Source: Dermacentor variabilis (taxonomy: Eukaryota > Arthropoda > Arachnida > Ixodida > Ixodidae). Taken from it: 64,000 nt of DNA. The notes beneath the pieces were generated by a model. The model saw only the letters and a list, made by a program, of their open reading frames with translations. It was not told the DNA's origin and ran no database searches. Made by a program: the position numbers and the translations under genes. This document shows, one piece after another, positions 31,801 through 42,500 of this stretch. Numbering within the stretch: position 1 is the first letter of the stretch; each line of letters opens with the position of its first letter. Where the stretch lies: contig NC_134576.1 in NCBI RefSeq assembly GCF_050947875.1, forward strand, positions 55,246,255-55,310,254. Direction: 5' to 3'.

Positions 31801-32440
31801 ACGTGAAAGCGGCGCCCAACCATAATCACCGGTCGCCGACGGCAAGACCTCAAAGCCATGCACGTTCAACTGGATCGATCATGCAGTCCGAATACTAATC
31901 GACTGCGTCAAGAGACCCAGCACTGCAGAAGAGAGAGAGAGAGCGATACTCGTCTCAGCGGAGCCGGAACTTCGCTTACTTTGGTTCTGGCAGGTTCCTG
32001 TAAGAAAGTGTAAAAACCCTTTCTCCAAACAAGACGCTGTTTGGCGACTGTAGCATGATACAGTTTTTACGGATACATCTGCTTGCCGTGTCAGAGTGGC
32101 CGACAGTGTTGCCTGTGACGCTTGCAGCAGCGAGGAAACCGTGAAACGTGGTCTGCTCGCAACTGACCAAGATCGGCGTTCTTCGCAAACACGAATGCAA
32201 GCTTCGCTTAAGCCGATTCCCACAGCTCTGGGGTCCAGCAAATTATTATTACTACTATTATGAGCCACAGTAGTCCATGCATCAAAGAACAAGTACGACA
32301 AACGGGCGAAAAGAACTCCGGGTATAGTCAAAATCCAAACGTTCAAATCACTGAGAAGAATGGGTCACGCATTAAAGACGCTCCGAGTTATCCATTCTTG
32401 AAATGCTGTTGCTCGCCACACATTTAAACAGTCCGGTATC
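28898..32440. other. Spacer, no gene supported
   Basis: Open frames at 29232-29738 (168 codons, +), 30455-30943 (+) and 31371-31898 (+) show no domain, no low-complexity signature of a real family, and no partner elsewhere. Purine-rich tracts are at 29680-29712. I see no element boundary. Confidence 0.45.
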
Positions 32441-33820
32441 TCTTCTCTTTAAAAAAAATAGAGAGATGATATTTATTTTTAATGCGAGAAAAGTGGAGAG
32501 GTCATCGGCCGCAGTAGCTTTGTGCCTACGCTACGGGATGGGGGGAGGTTAACGTGGTGAAAGAGTACAGCGAACCAGGCACACCTGCGATGTGCACGCG
32601 TTCGCTGCGCACAGCACGTCACAATGCGCCTGTCGCCTGTCGTACGACTCGGGTGTGAGGTCCCTCTCAGTTGAGCCCAACGTTTTGTCGAGCCCTCTCC
32701 TTGGTCGCAGAACACCCCCGAGTGTCGTTCCATGCCTTCAGAATATTCTTCTACGAATTAGGTCTTTCATCCAATCCATACAATGGCTTCGTTCATGCGA
32801 GCGGGTCGACTCAGGAGTGCAGCTGGCCCAGTCCGACCCATTCTTGCCAATCGGATTGCGCAGGCCAATTCGATACGTCTGGCTCTCGCCCGGCCTCGCT
32901 ATGGTCAAAACATGGAAGGACTCTGCTATGGTTTACATGGCCCCGATGACCAGTCTTCGATCCGGAGAGCCTACGCGGCCAGACTTCGTCCGGCTCGTCT
33001 CTGGAGTCTCGGATGGGTGAAAGTTGGGGCCGTCCTCGCGAACTATCTAATGAACCTGCGAGTGTCATAAAGGTAAGGATAGGGAGCAGCGGTGGCAGGT
33101 CATTGCCCCCATCGCACTCCTCGACCCCTCACCGCCCTGTTGGTGCCGTTGTTACTCCTTTGGCAGTGCTACGTGGCGGTATGAAAACAAATTTATTTAG
33201 ACCTTCCGGCCGGTCAAATTTGTTCCGCTTTGCAACGTGTCGCAGCTGGCAGCGGCCGATAAGTCCGGTCGACTCCCGCGACAGACGGCAGCAGCACAGG
33301 CCGCGTGCGAAAAGTGATTGCACCCAAATTGCGGTGGTGCGCTCTCCAGTTCGGCCTCAGCTGTAGCACAGACGTGATTCCTTCTTCTGAGAAAGGCTCA
33401 AGCTCTGACCTATGGCACAGGACAAGCGACACTGAACGGAAACTGCTGTTTTCGAAAGCTGGCAGGGACCCTTATAACGTCGCGCGCGACTGCGTAGTCT
33501 TTCGAAAAAACTTTTCAATTTCATACATTCAAGACCTTGATTCTGCTGTGTGTCAGGGCAACTACAAGACTCGCTATCTATATTGTATTTTATTACGTGT
33601 ATTCCATTTTAAAGTTTAATAAATCCCGCGCCACTCGTTCCCTTGGCCATGGTTTGGCCGACGATGGCATATCCTTCCCCCTCCACTCCGCACCCACTTT
33701 TCTTGTTCTTCACACAAATTCATTTGATATTTGTCCTCGTCTTTTATTTTTTTATGTGGCAGCCTGTAATGCGTTGGTGCAGAGCGTCGACTATTATTTT
33801 ATATATCTTATTTTTTAACA
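32441..33820. other. Spacer; possible LINE 3' UTR at its left end
   Basis: On the minus strand, 32530 to 32445 reads a run with AATAAATATCATCTCTCT followed by an A/T run. It resembles the pyrimidine-rich 3' ends of tick LINEs seen at 15000 and 19650. No coding part of such an element is recognisable upstream, so this is a weak call. The rest holds no supported gene. Confidence 0.35.
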
Positions 33821-34144
33821 GTTTTCTTGTTACTTTTTTACCACCTCCAGGGACGCGGGCGTTCAGAATCGCCAGCTCACTGAGGAGCAGCCGAACGTCG
33901 TCTGCTTAAGTCCGCACGAACAGACGACGTGTCAAGAACTGGGCAGACGAAAAAACAAAAACAACAAGAATGAAGCGGCACGGTTTACCGTCGTTTGCGA
34001 ATACGTTGACCCCGATAAACGCTACCGCACCAATCAAGCGAGAGCCGGTGATCTGCATAAACTAAACACGCAGTGAGCACACGGCCGTGTTTGAGCGCGT
34101 CGCTCAATCGGGAACGCACGGTCTGGCTCCCTTGCAGATATACG
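33821..34144 (+). repeat. Direct repeat copy 1 (324 bp), possible duplicated exon
   Basis: The copy matches 35669-35988 at roughly 95% or better. It opens with a polypyrimidine tract ending in an AG (33849-33850), as in a 3' splice site. A frame then reads LTEEQPNVVCLSPHEQTTCQ and onward to a TGA at 34074-34076. A 3-nt indel relative to copy 2 keeps the frame, while a 1-nt difference near the start shifts the entry phase. The protein is unrecognised. It could be a terminal exon or simply a repeat. Confidence 0.75.
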
Positions 34145-35668
34145 AGCCAATTATTCTGTCTGCCTGAGCAGGGTCATGGGAATTCCAACTGCGGTACGCT
34201 TGACTTTCACCGACACGAAATTCCAGCGAAGCAAATTTCTGGACCCGCAGCAGCTGCAGTGACGGGCGAAGGTGCTTACCCGCTTAGCTATGCGATCTTG
34301 ACGGTGGCAGTATGAATAACACCTCAATCAAGCAATAATGAAGTGTATCATCGGCATCATCGATCGTGTAATCTCTCTTGACAAAGGAAAAAAAAAAGAA
34401 TTGCTAACAGGTGTATCACCTCGGTTTTGCACAAGCACCTTATTAAAAGTAAAACATATGGTATCCCTACGGTAGGCAATTCATACACAACAAAGGCCTC
34501 ACAGCACACATATAATACACATATACGCACCAAGAATTATGCCTTAAGGACAAGTTCTTATCGCAAAAAAAGGCAATAACTCGGTAAATATATGGTAGAT
34601 ATATCGCACAGCGTAGATTCGATCGATTAGTGGCAACCCCGAATACTATTGAAAGTCGTAGCACCCGATCAACACGTGCAACATAACCTAGCTTTATTAT
34701 TTTAGCCAAAAAGGCCACTTTTCTCGCAGGCAAGATCACCCTGTAACTTTTAGTCTTCCCGCGCATATAGGTTCTTGTCGTTAATACCTATATTTGAGAT
34801 GACCGTATTACAGTGATAAAGCAGCCAATGTGACTAGCGTTCAGCGAACGATACGTCAGCAGGCAAGCTGTCTCTAGCAGGAGCCACCCTCCTCCTCACG
34901 TGCCAGGAGCACACGAATTATGTAGCAGGACGTCAAGCTACTTTAACACGTTAATATTAAAGGACTCTCGTCTAGACGGCGAGAGCGATTCTCAGACTAG
35001 GGGCCGACGTTCCACGTGCACACCGCCGACAGAAAATGTCATAGAGCGACGGCGGCAATGAACAATAAGAAAGAGGACACACCTTCTCTTCTGCGGTCTT
35101 CTGGAACAGACGATAATCCGCGCCGCGAGCACGCTTGTCCTCCTGGTCACACCTTCCGCACAATCCCGTCTCGCGCGCCCACGCACACACCTCTCCGCTT
35201 CCGCCAGTTGTGCCGACGCACCAACCACTACGACGTCGGCCGCGTACAGCCGGCTTCTCGAAGGAACGTCCTTGAGGGACTTCGCGCGATGGCGTGAGCC
35301 GCGTCCCTTTCTCTCTAGCTGCGCGCTCAGAGTGTGTGGGGGGAGGCGCGTCTGAGTGGTTGAGCGAAGCCGGTTATGACGCGGCGTTGTTCGGTACTCC
35401 CTCGCAGCCCACCTGCCGTACCCCATGACGTCCCCCTCCCCCTTCGCGGAACACCTCGAGAGGCCTCAAAGGGAGAACACAACGAACCGAGAAGCACTAA
35501 TGACAGGTTGATTCTAGGTTTGCGAGAGAGTTGGGGGAGGGGACGGGGAATCGTCTTTTTCTCTCCGCCTACCAACGAAAGACTTGGTACAGTGCGTGCT
35601 GAAGACGGGGCCCTAGTTTATCTTATTGTTGTAGTTTGGGTAAGTGCGTTGCACCTCCCCTTTCCCAT
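34145..35668. other. Unique sequence between the direct repeats
   Basis: No primer-binding site, no retroelement coding and no repetition of either flank. Minus-strand frames at 34467-34766 and 34992-35426 are featureless. It does not look like the internal region of an LTR element. Confidence 0.5.
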
Positions 35669-35988
35669 GTTTTCTTGTTACTTTTTTACCTCTTCCAGGG
35701 ACGCGTGCGTACAGATCGCCAGCTCACTGAGGAGCAGCCGAACGTCGTCTGCTTAAGTCCGCACGAACAGACGACGTGTCAAGAACTGGGCAGACGAAAA
35801 AACAAAAACAAGAATGAAGCGGCACGGTTTACCGTCGTTTGCGAATACGTTGCCCCCGATAAACGCTACCGCACCAATCAAGCGAGAGTCGGTGATCTGC
35901 ATAAACTAAACACGCAGTGAGCACACGGCCGTGTTTGAGCGCGTCGCTCAATCGGGAACGCACGGTCTGGCTCCCTTGCAGATATACG
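35669..35988 (+). repeat. Direct repeat copy 2 (320 bp), possible duplicated exon
   Basis: Partner of 33821-34144. A polypyrimidine tract and AG (35697-35698) precede a frame of about 72 codons. The frame reads RTDRQLTEEQPNVVCLSPHE and onward, with ARFTVVCEYV and YRTNQAR segments, to a TGA at 35918-35920. Copy 1 differs by Asp/Ala, Ala/Val and one Asn. No known domain. Confidence 0.75.
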
Positions 35989-36829
35989 TTACAGAAGTGT
36001 CTTACGCCGGACACCGTTTAAGACGTAAGTACTTACAGCACGTGAGCCTGTCTTCATCGTCGACGGCTATTCCGAACTTCCTGCTCCTCTAAGAGCTTGG
36101 AGATGCGCTTCCGGCTTTTTGAAAGCTCTACAGCGTTACAGCAGTCTTTCCTTGATCGATGTCAGTGTCGTTGCCGTTATTTCTTTTTCCCTCCAGCTGC
36201 CCTTATTGTAGTCTTTTTTTTTTTCGATCGACTACCGGAAATGATGCAATACCTGCGTGCACGCGCGCACAGTCCGCAAACTTATTGCGTCATCCACTAC
36301 GCATAATGAACAGCCACGACGTCCTTCCCATGTTTCTACATATAAATAAAAAAACTAAACAACCGCGACCATGTGAAATGCGAACGGAATGAGTCATCCA
36401 CTAATACTGCTTGCTGTCACTTTCGATCGCGATCAAGCCCAATCGGTATTGAATTCCTCGATCGAGGCTAGCTCCTTTCGCAATGCTATGGAAGGGAGCC
36501 AATTATGAATGTCACGTTGGCACTCACGTTCGCGGTTGTTTTCTGTGGTTTTGCTTTTGGGCGTTCATCGCGACACGTTTGCCTGTCAAGCATGATATGT
36601 GCTTGCGAGCAGCACGTGTTCTTGCGGTGTCCGCTGTGCCGCAGACGCAGTGAAATTGTCGGATAGTTGTCATTACGTTAGCATATTAGGTCACTTCCCT
36701 GACTAAGGAACTTTCAGCAATTCGTTGTTAAATAAATTTCTTTAGAAAGCATGTCGAAATTGTGAAATCGAAGCCACGTTCGAGATGTCAGTCCCCAAAA
36801 TGTGCTACGAAGTACACTGGTGTTTCAGC
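35989..36829. other. Spacer, nothing recognised
   Basis: T-runs at 36217-36228 and no coding features. Confidence 0.5.
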
Positions 36830-36958
36830 TAACAGTTTGCCCCGAAAACGAGCCTCCGGGACATGAACGTTTGAGTGCATTGGGGCCGTGCGGGGGCCCA
36901 AGGACCTGCGTGTCCGCAACTCCCCTGTGTGCAATAAAGTTATCACCACCACCACCAC
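36830..36958 (+). mobile_element. 3' terminal fragment of a non-LTR element with (ACC)n tail
   Basis: AATAAA (36933-36938) is followed within a few bases by (ACC)n at 36943-36958. This is the layout of LINE 3' ends that finish in a short tandem repeat instead of poly(A). The preceding ~100 bp shows no recognisable protein. It is probably a severely 5'-truncated copy; the family is not identified. Confidence 0.45.
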
Positions 36959-37346
36959 TCCTCTGTCAGCTTCCGGGACGACATTAACAACAATTGCAAT
37001 TCATCTTTTAGCACTTTTTCGTAGACGAATATCTCGAAAGCGGCCCTGTATTCTCTCGAAATTTATACTGAGCCCATTCGACTTCAATATTACCCGCCTT
37101 CATTCCTGCAGTTTCGACATGTGCCGTAAAGTTAATGATTAAAAATGAAAGGTTCATTTTTTTAAAATGTAGCTACCTGAACTTTGCGCTTTATCACGCA
37201 GGCAATTTTCATCTCCTGCAGAAAAGCACCTGAAAAAACAGAACGGCGCTACCTGTAAAAGGTTATAAAATAAAGAAAAGAATAGTGTCAAACTTGAGAA
37301 AACAAAAAGGAACAGATGACACAAAGGCGGTATATATTTTTTCGGC
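36959..37346. other. Spacer, nothing recognised
   Basis: AT-rich sequence between the LINE 3' end and the target site of LINE C. No gene. Confidence 0.5.
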
Positions 37347-37361
37347 GTAACAACTCGCTCG
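37347..37361. repeat. Target-site duplication of LINE C, 5' side
   Basis: gtaacaactcgctcg matches gtaacaattcgctcg at 49617-49631 with one mismatch in 15. Confidence 0.8.
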
Positions 37362-38360
37362 GAGAGGCGCTGCGATCGCCGAGGAGTACAGACGTGCTCG
37401 CGTCGGCTCCGTGTTCGTGAAATGATTTTGCAGCATTTTCTTGCGAATTGTGGCCTAATTTTTACACCAGTCGATCGGTGAAGATACCAGGACTCCGTAG
37501 ACGCCTCACTTTCAGGTGGGACACTCCAGTTCCCTGTGCTACGGACATTTTTCTGCGCTGCGAACATTTTTGTGAATCGCCCACGCCGCCGCCGTGCGTG
37601 CACGCCAGGCGCACCGGATGCGCGGCGCGCACTCGAGCGAGCTGCATATCGCCGATCAAGTTTCTCTGCCCCAGCAACGAGCATGGATCTCGAAGTGGCC
37701 GCCGAGACGGGCTGGCGAACAACTCGCCTTCGCCAACCGGCGAAGCTGAGGGACGACTCTTCGCCACAAACTGACTCCACCCAAACCTCAAGCACTCGTT
37801 CTCGCTCCAAGACCAGGCCACCAGCCAAAGCACAAGTTCTCAGGGCCGGACGCATGCCTCCGCTACCTTCCAACCAAATCAAGATTATCATTCGCCCCAA
37901 GGGAGCCCTCAACATCGCCAAAATTGGTAGTCCCTACCGTGACTACAGCCGTACTCCAAGCCGCACAGCTCAGCCCAGCAGATATTCAACAAGACACCGT
38001 GTGCCCCAACACCCAACAAAACATTGTCGTTGTCAGTACGCCAAGTCTGCAGAAGGCTGATCGGTATGTCTGCATAAAATCCATTCAAGTCGATGGGGTC
38101 ACGCACGATGTTAACACGTATGAGACGGCGCCCGAAGACACCACGAAGGGAGTGATCCGCGGAATCCTCCTCTCCGATACGCCTCAGCAGATCAACGCCA
38201 ATATCGTCAATACCCGCAACCCCCTAGCACTAGCCGCAAAACGCATTGGAACGACAACCACCATTATTATCGCCTTCAGTGGCCCCGACGTGCCATATCT
38301 GGTCCGTTACGGAGCCACCTTAATACCATGCTCATTATTCTGCAAGCAAACAGAAATTTG

Positions 38361-38364
38361 CTAC
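38361..38364. repeat. 4-bp target-site duplication of Gypsy D, left
   Basis: ctac directly before the left LTR, repeated at 45086-45089 after the right LTR. Removing the element and one copy restores the LINE C zinc-knuckle reading frame exactly. Confidence 0.9.
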
Positions 38365-39048
38365 TGTTGTAATCGCACCGCTGGTACGAGTTGTTGGGAA
38401 CTCGGCGCTGACGCCCGTTGTTGCACCTGGGTCGCAAGCCCCAAGGGTAGCGTTGGCCTGGCGGCCTGGGGTACAACTGGAAGCATCCGAAGGTCCCGGC
38501 AAAGCATGAGTCGACTGGTAACAACAAAACAACTTGTTTATTCTAACATCGCAAAGAGTTGGCGGTCAGGTTGACCGAAGTAGAGAGACGGGAGAGCACG
38601 TTACTCAACAGAAGAAATCGGAGCCTCTTTTTGGCGTCCGGGGGCAGCTGCTTTTATACTCTCGCAGTTGAGGGCAAGAAGGAACCCCTCTATAGACGAG
38701 CACGTGACTGTGCCGCTCGGGCACAATGGGATAAGGTGGCTCATACGTCGTGTCGAAGCCGCTGGGGCACAATGGGAAGAGAAGGTGGACGCATCCGTCG
38801 TGTCGGCGCCTGTCAGACCCCCTCGCTTCACAGTTGTTGGGAGCTCCTCTCCCCGGCTGCCGCGCTTCGACAAGCGTGGGCACCAACATGCACATACACA
38901 CACACATGCACATGAAGACACGTGGCATTGGAACATGCCTGGACGCGCTTGGCGGGGAGGCGTAGCGGCGGCGCCGAACAGGCCAAAATGTCTGCCGCTT
39001 TGTTGCAGCCGCGCCGGCTAAACCGCGCGTCGTAGGCGAAACGTAACA
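38365..39048 (-). repeat. Gypsy D 3' LTR
   Basis: 684 bp, tgttgtaatc...aacgtaaca on the plus strand. Differences from the partner LTR are seen near 38561, 38687, 38753-38754 and 38908. It contains a polyadenylation signal (tttatt, 38537-38542, AATAAA on the element strand). The adjacent polypurine tract is weak (GGCGGGGCGG on the element strand). Confidence 0.95.
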
Positions 39049-39529
39049 GACCGCCCCGCCGGGGGAAGGAGATCCCGATGGTCAGGGGACTGCATCCGCT
39101 GTCCGGAGGGATGTCGCTCGATGATGCTCATAACCGAAGTCGGGCGTCCCTCGACGTTTCTTGAGCGCAGCGCACAGAGAAGGCCTCGTTCTCTCGTTCA
39201 GGTTCGCACAGGACACTGCAAAGTGACTTCGGGAGAGTTCACATTTTTGTTCTCGTTCCCGGCAAGCGTTAGAACTACGCTGAAACTCAACCGCTTAGTC
39301 AGCAAGCACGGCACAACCCTCACTAAGCCCTGCCAGGCTCTTTCCCCTTCTATACCACTGCCTAGTTCCTTACAGTAGTCTAGCAGCACTTAGAACGCGT
39401 CCACAAATTGGAAAATTGCACTAGAAAGCATGTCATCACTTTGAAACACTAAACAAAAGCAATATGTTAAAAATCCTGCCTCAGGAAGAAAAACATCAGT
39501 AACAAACAATTTTGAGGCTGATTCCTACG
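39049..39529 (-). other. Gypsy D 3' untranslated region
   Basis: 481 bp between the Pol stop and the 3' LTR. No envelope-like frame. The last bases before the LTR form a G-rich tract that would act as the polypurine primer. Confidence 0.7.
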
Positions 39530-42500
39530 TTAGGGGCTTCGACTTAAGCCATCGGCGTTACCGTTGAGACTCCCCTTTTTGTAACGCACCTCAAAGGAAT
39601 ATTGTTGCAAAGCGAGGCTCCAGCGCAGGAGGCGGCCATTTTTGGGAGAGATGGTCTGCAGCCATTGGAGAGGGCAGTGATCCGTCTCAATGATAAACCT
39701 CGAGCCGGCTAGATAGCATGACAATTTCTGAACGGCCCACACGAGACATGCACACTCTTTCTCGGTGGCGCTGTACGCCTGCTCACGACTGGTCAGCTTA
39801 CGACTAGCATACAGGACGGGGTGTTCTACTTCTCCATTTTCCCGTTGGCACAGTACAACGCCCATGCCTCGCTCACTAGCATCGCACTGAACAACGAACC
39901 CTTTTGTGTAGTCGGGCGATCGTAGCACCGGCTGGCTTGTTAGGGCACTCTTTAGGGCGCTAAAAGCTCTTTCCTTTGTCTCGTCCCAGACGACTGTTTG
40001 GGGCTCTGTTTTTCTTAGAGCATCCGTCAGGGGAGCCGCGATATCAGAGTACCTCGGGATGTACCTCTGATAGTAGCCGGCGACACCTAAGAACGACCGA
40101 ATATCGGTCTTCGTGCGCGGTTGCGGGAAGTCTCGCACAGCGGCCACCTTTATTTCAGAGGGGCGGCGACGACCCTGACCAATCACGTGACCGAGGTAGA
40201 CAACCTCGGCCTGTGCTAACTGGCACTTAGGAGCCTTGACTGTCAAGCCCGCTTCGCGCAGGCGGGTTAGCACTGCCCGCAAGTGTGCCATATGCTCAGA
40301 CCAGGATGCGGAGAATATCGCTACGTCGTCTAGATACGGTAAAGCGAATTCTTGCTGTCCCCGCAACACTTTATCCATGAGGCTTGAAAAGCAGTATGGC
40401 GCGTTCCTCAAACCAAAACTCAACACTTTAGGACGGAATGTTCCCATTGGTGAAATGAACGCCGCATACCTACTAGCCTCTTCTGTAAGTGGAACCTGCC
40501 AATAACCCCTGACAAGATCTAGGGTGGAAATAAACTGAGCGCTACTAACTTTCTCAAGGCGCTCCTCGATGTTAGGGATCGGATAAATTTGATCCTTAGT
40601 GATGGAATTAAGCCTGCGGTAGTCGACGCAAGGACGAGGTTCCTTGCCCGGTACCTCAACTAAAATCAAAGGGGAGGTATAATCACTCTCACCTGCCTCA
40701 ATAACACCGAGCTGTAGCATTTTCTTTACCTCAGCCTCCATAATATCGTTCTGGCGGGGTGACACCCGATACGCCTTGGATCGTACTGGCTCTGGGGAGG
40801 TAAGTTCTATATCATGAGTAAGTACAGAAGTCCTACCAGGCCTCTCAGAGAACAGACCTTGAAACTCTTGTAAGAGCTGGTGTAGTTCGGTTTTCTGCTC
40901 AGGCGACAGCGGTGCTTTACTGATAAGGTCACTAATGACTTGACCGGTGTCTTCCCTGTTCGTCACTGAGCCTAGTCCCGGAAGCTCGACCGGAAGCTCT
41001 TCAGGAACGTTTACCATCATGCACACCACTGCTTCCCTTTGTCTATAAGGTTTGAGCAGATTACAGTGGTAAACTTGCTGTGCTTTCCGCTTTCCTGGCA
41101 GACTCACCACGTAGTTAACGTCCGACAGTTTCTGAACAATTCGTGCTGGGCCCTCCCACTGCACGTCTAGTTTGTTGCTTAGCGATGTGCGCAATATCAT
41201 GACCTCATCGCCCACCTCAAAACGACGGGCCCTGGCTGTCCGATCATAATAAACCTTGGCCCTCTGCTGGGCCTTTGCCATTGCTTCACCTGACAACTCC
41301 TGTGCCCTTCTTAAGCGTTCGAGGAGCTTAAGCACGTACTCCACCACGACTGGGTCGTCGCCCCTGCCTTCCCACGATTCTCGAAGCATGCGAAGCGGAG
41401 ATCGCAGCGAGCGACCGTACACCAGCTCAGCTGGCGAAAACCCCGTAGCCGCATGCGGCGCGGTCCTTAATGCAAACATCACCCCAGGCAGACACAGCTC
41501 CCAGTCAGTTTGATGTTCAAAACACAATGCTCTCAAGACGCGCTTCATGACGGAGTGGAGCTTCTCAACGGAATTCGACTGTGGGTGGTACACTGAGCTG
41601 TGTAACAGCTTTACCCCACACCTTTCGAGAAAAGTTGTCGTCAAAGCGCTAGTAAACACTGTGCCCTGATCTGATTGGATTTCCGCAGGAAAACCAACTC
41701 GCGCAAATATGGACAGTAGTGCATTGACTATCTCAACTGAGCTGAGTTCTTTAAGCGGCACTGCTTCAGGGAACTTTGTCGCTGGGCAGATCACAGTCAA
41801 AATGTGTCTGTACCCCGTGGCTGTTAGCGGCAGAGGTCCCACTGTATCAATAACGAGCCGTCTAAAAGGCTCCGTAATGATAGGTACCAATCTCAACGGC
41901 GCCCTCGATTTGTCCCCTGGTTTGCCCACCCGCTGACAGGTGTCACATGTCCTCACGAAATGGTCTGCGTCCCGAAAACACCCTGGCCAATAGTACTCTT
42001 GCAAGAGACGGTCCTTAGTTTTCTTAACTCCTAGGTGTCCGGACCACGAACCCCCGTGCGACAAGCGCAACAGATCCTCACGATAGCATTGAGGCACGAT
42101 CAGCTGATCGAACTCCACTCCTCTGCGGTCTAGATACTTCCGGTACAGGACTCCACCTCTTTCCACAAAACGCGCATTTTTCCTGGCGATACCTTCCTTG
42201 ACAATGCAGCGTATGTTTTCTAGGCTGCCATCCTTTTTTTGCTCGGCTATCAAAGCCGACCGGCTGACTTTTAGCAACCTATCAAGTCCGTCTGACGTAG
42301 GCGCGATGAGCAAATCTGCAGATAGCTCTTCTAACTTTCCCTTATCGGGCATTTCCTCTCCAGTATCTGGCGCCTTCAACGCTACAGGCTCAATTTTATT
42401 CAGTTCGGGCGTGCTCTGAATATCAGTTTGCTGCGCCTCTGACCCTTTCTCATTGTTCGATAACGTCGGCCCCGCAACTACCGCCTTTGCAGCGAGCTCC

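Noticed and set aside
33821..35988. Pair of 320-bp direct repeats read as LTRs
   Set aside because: No TG...CA ends, no primer-binding site or polypurine tract, no retroelement coding between them and no flanking duplication.
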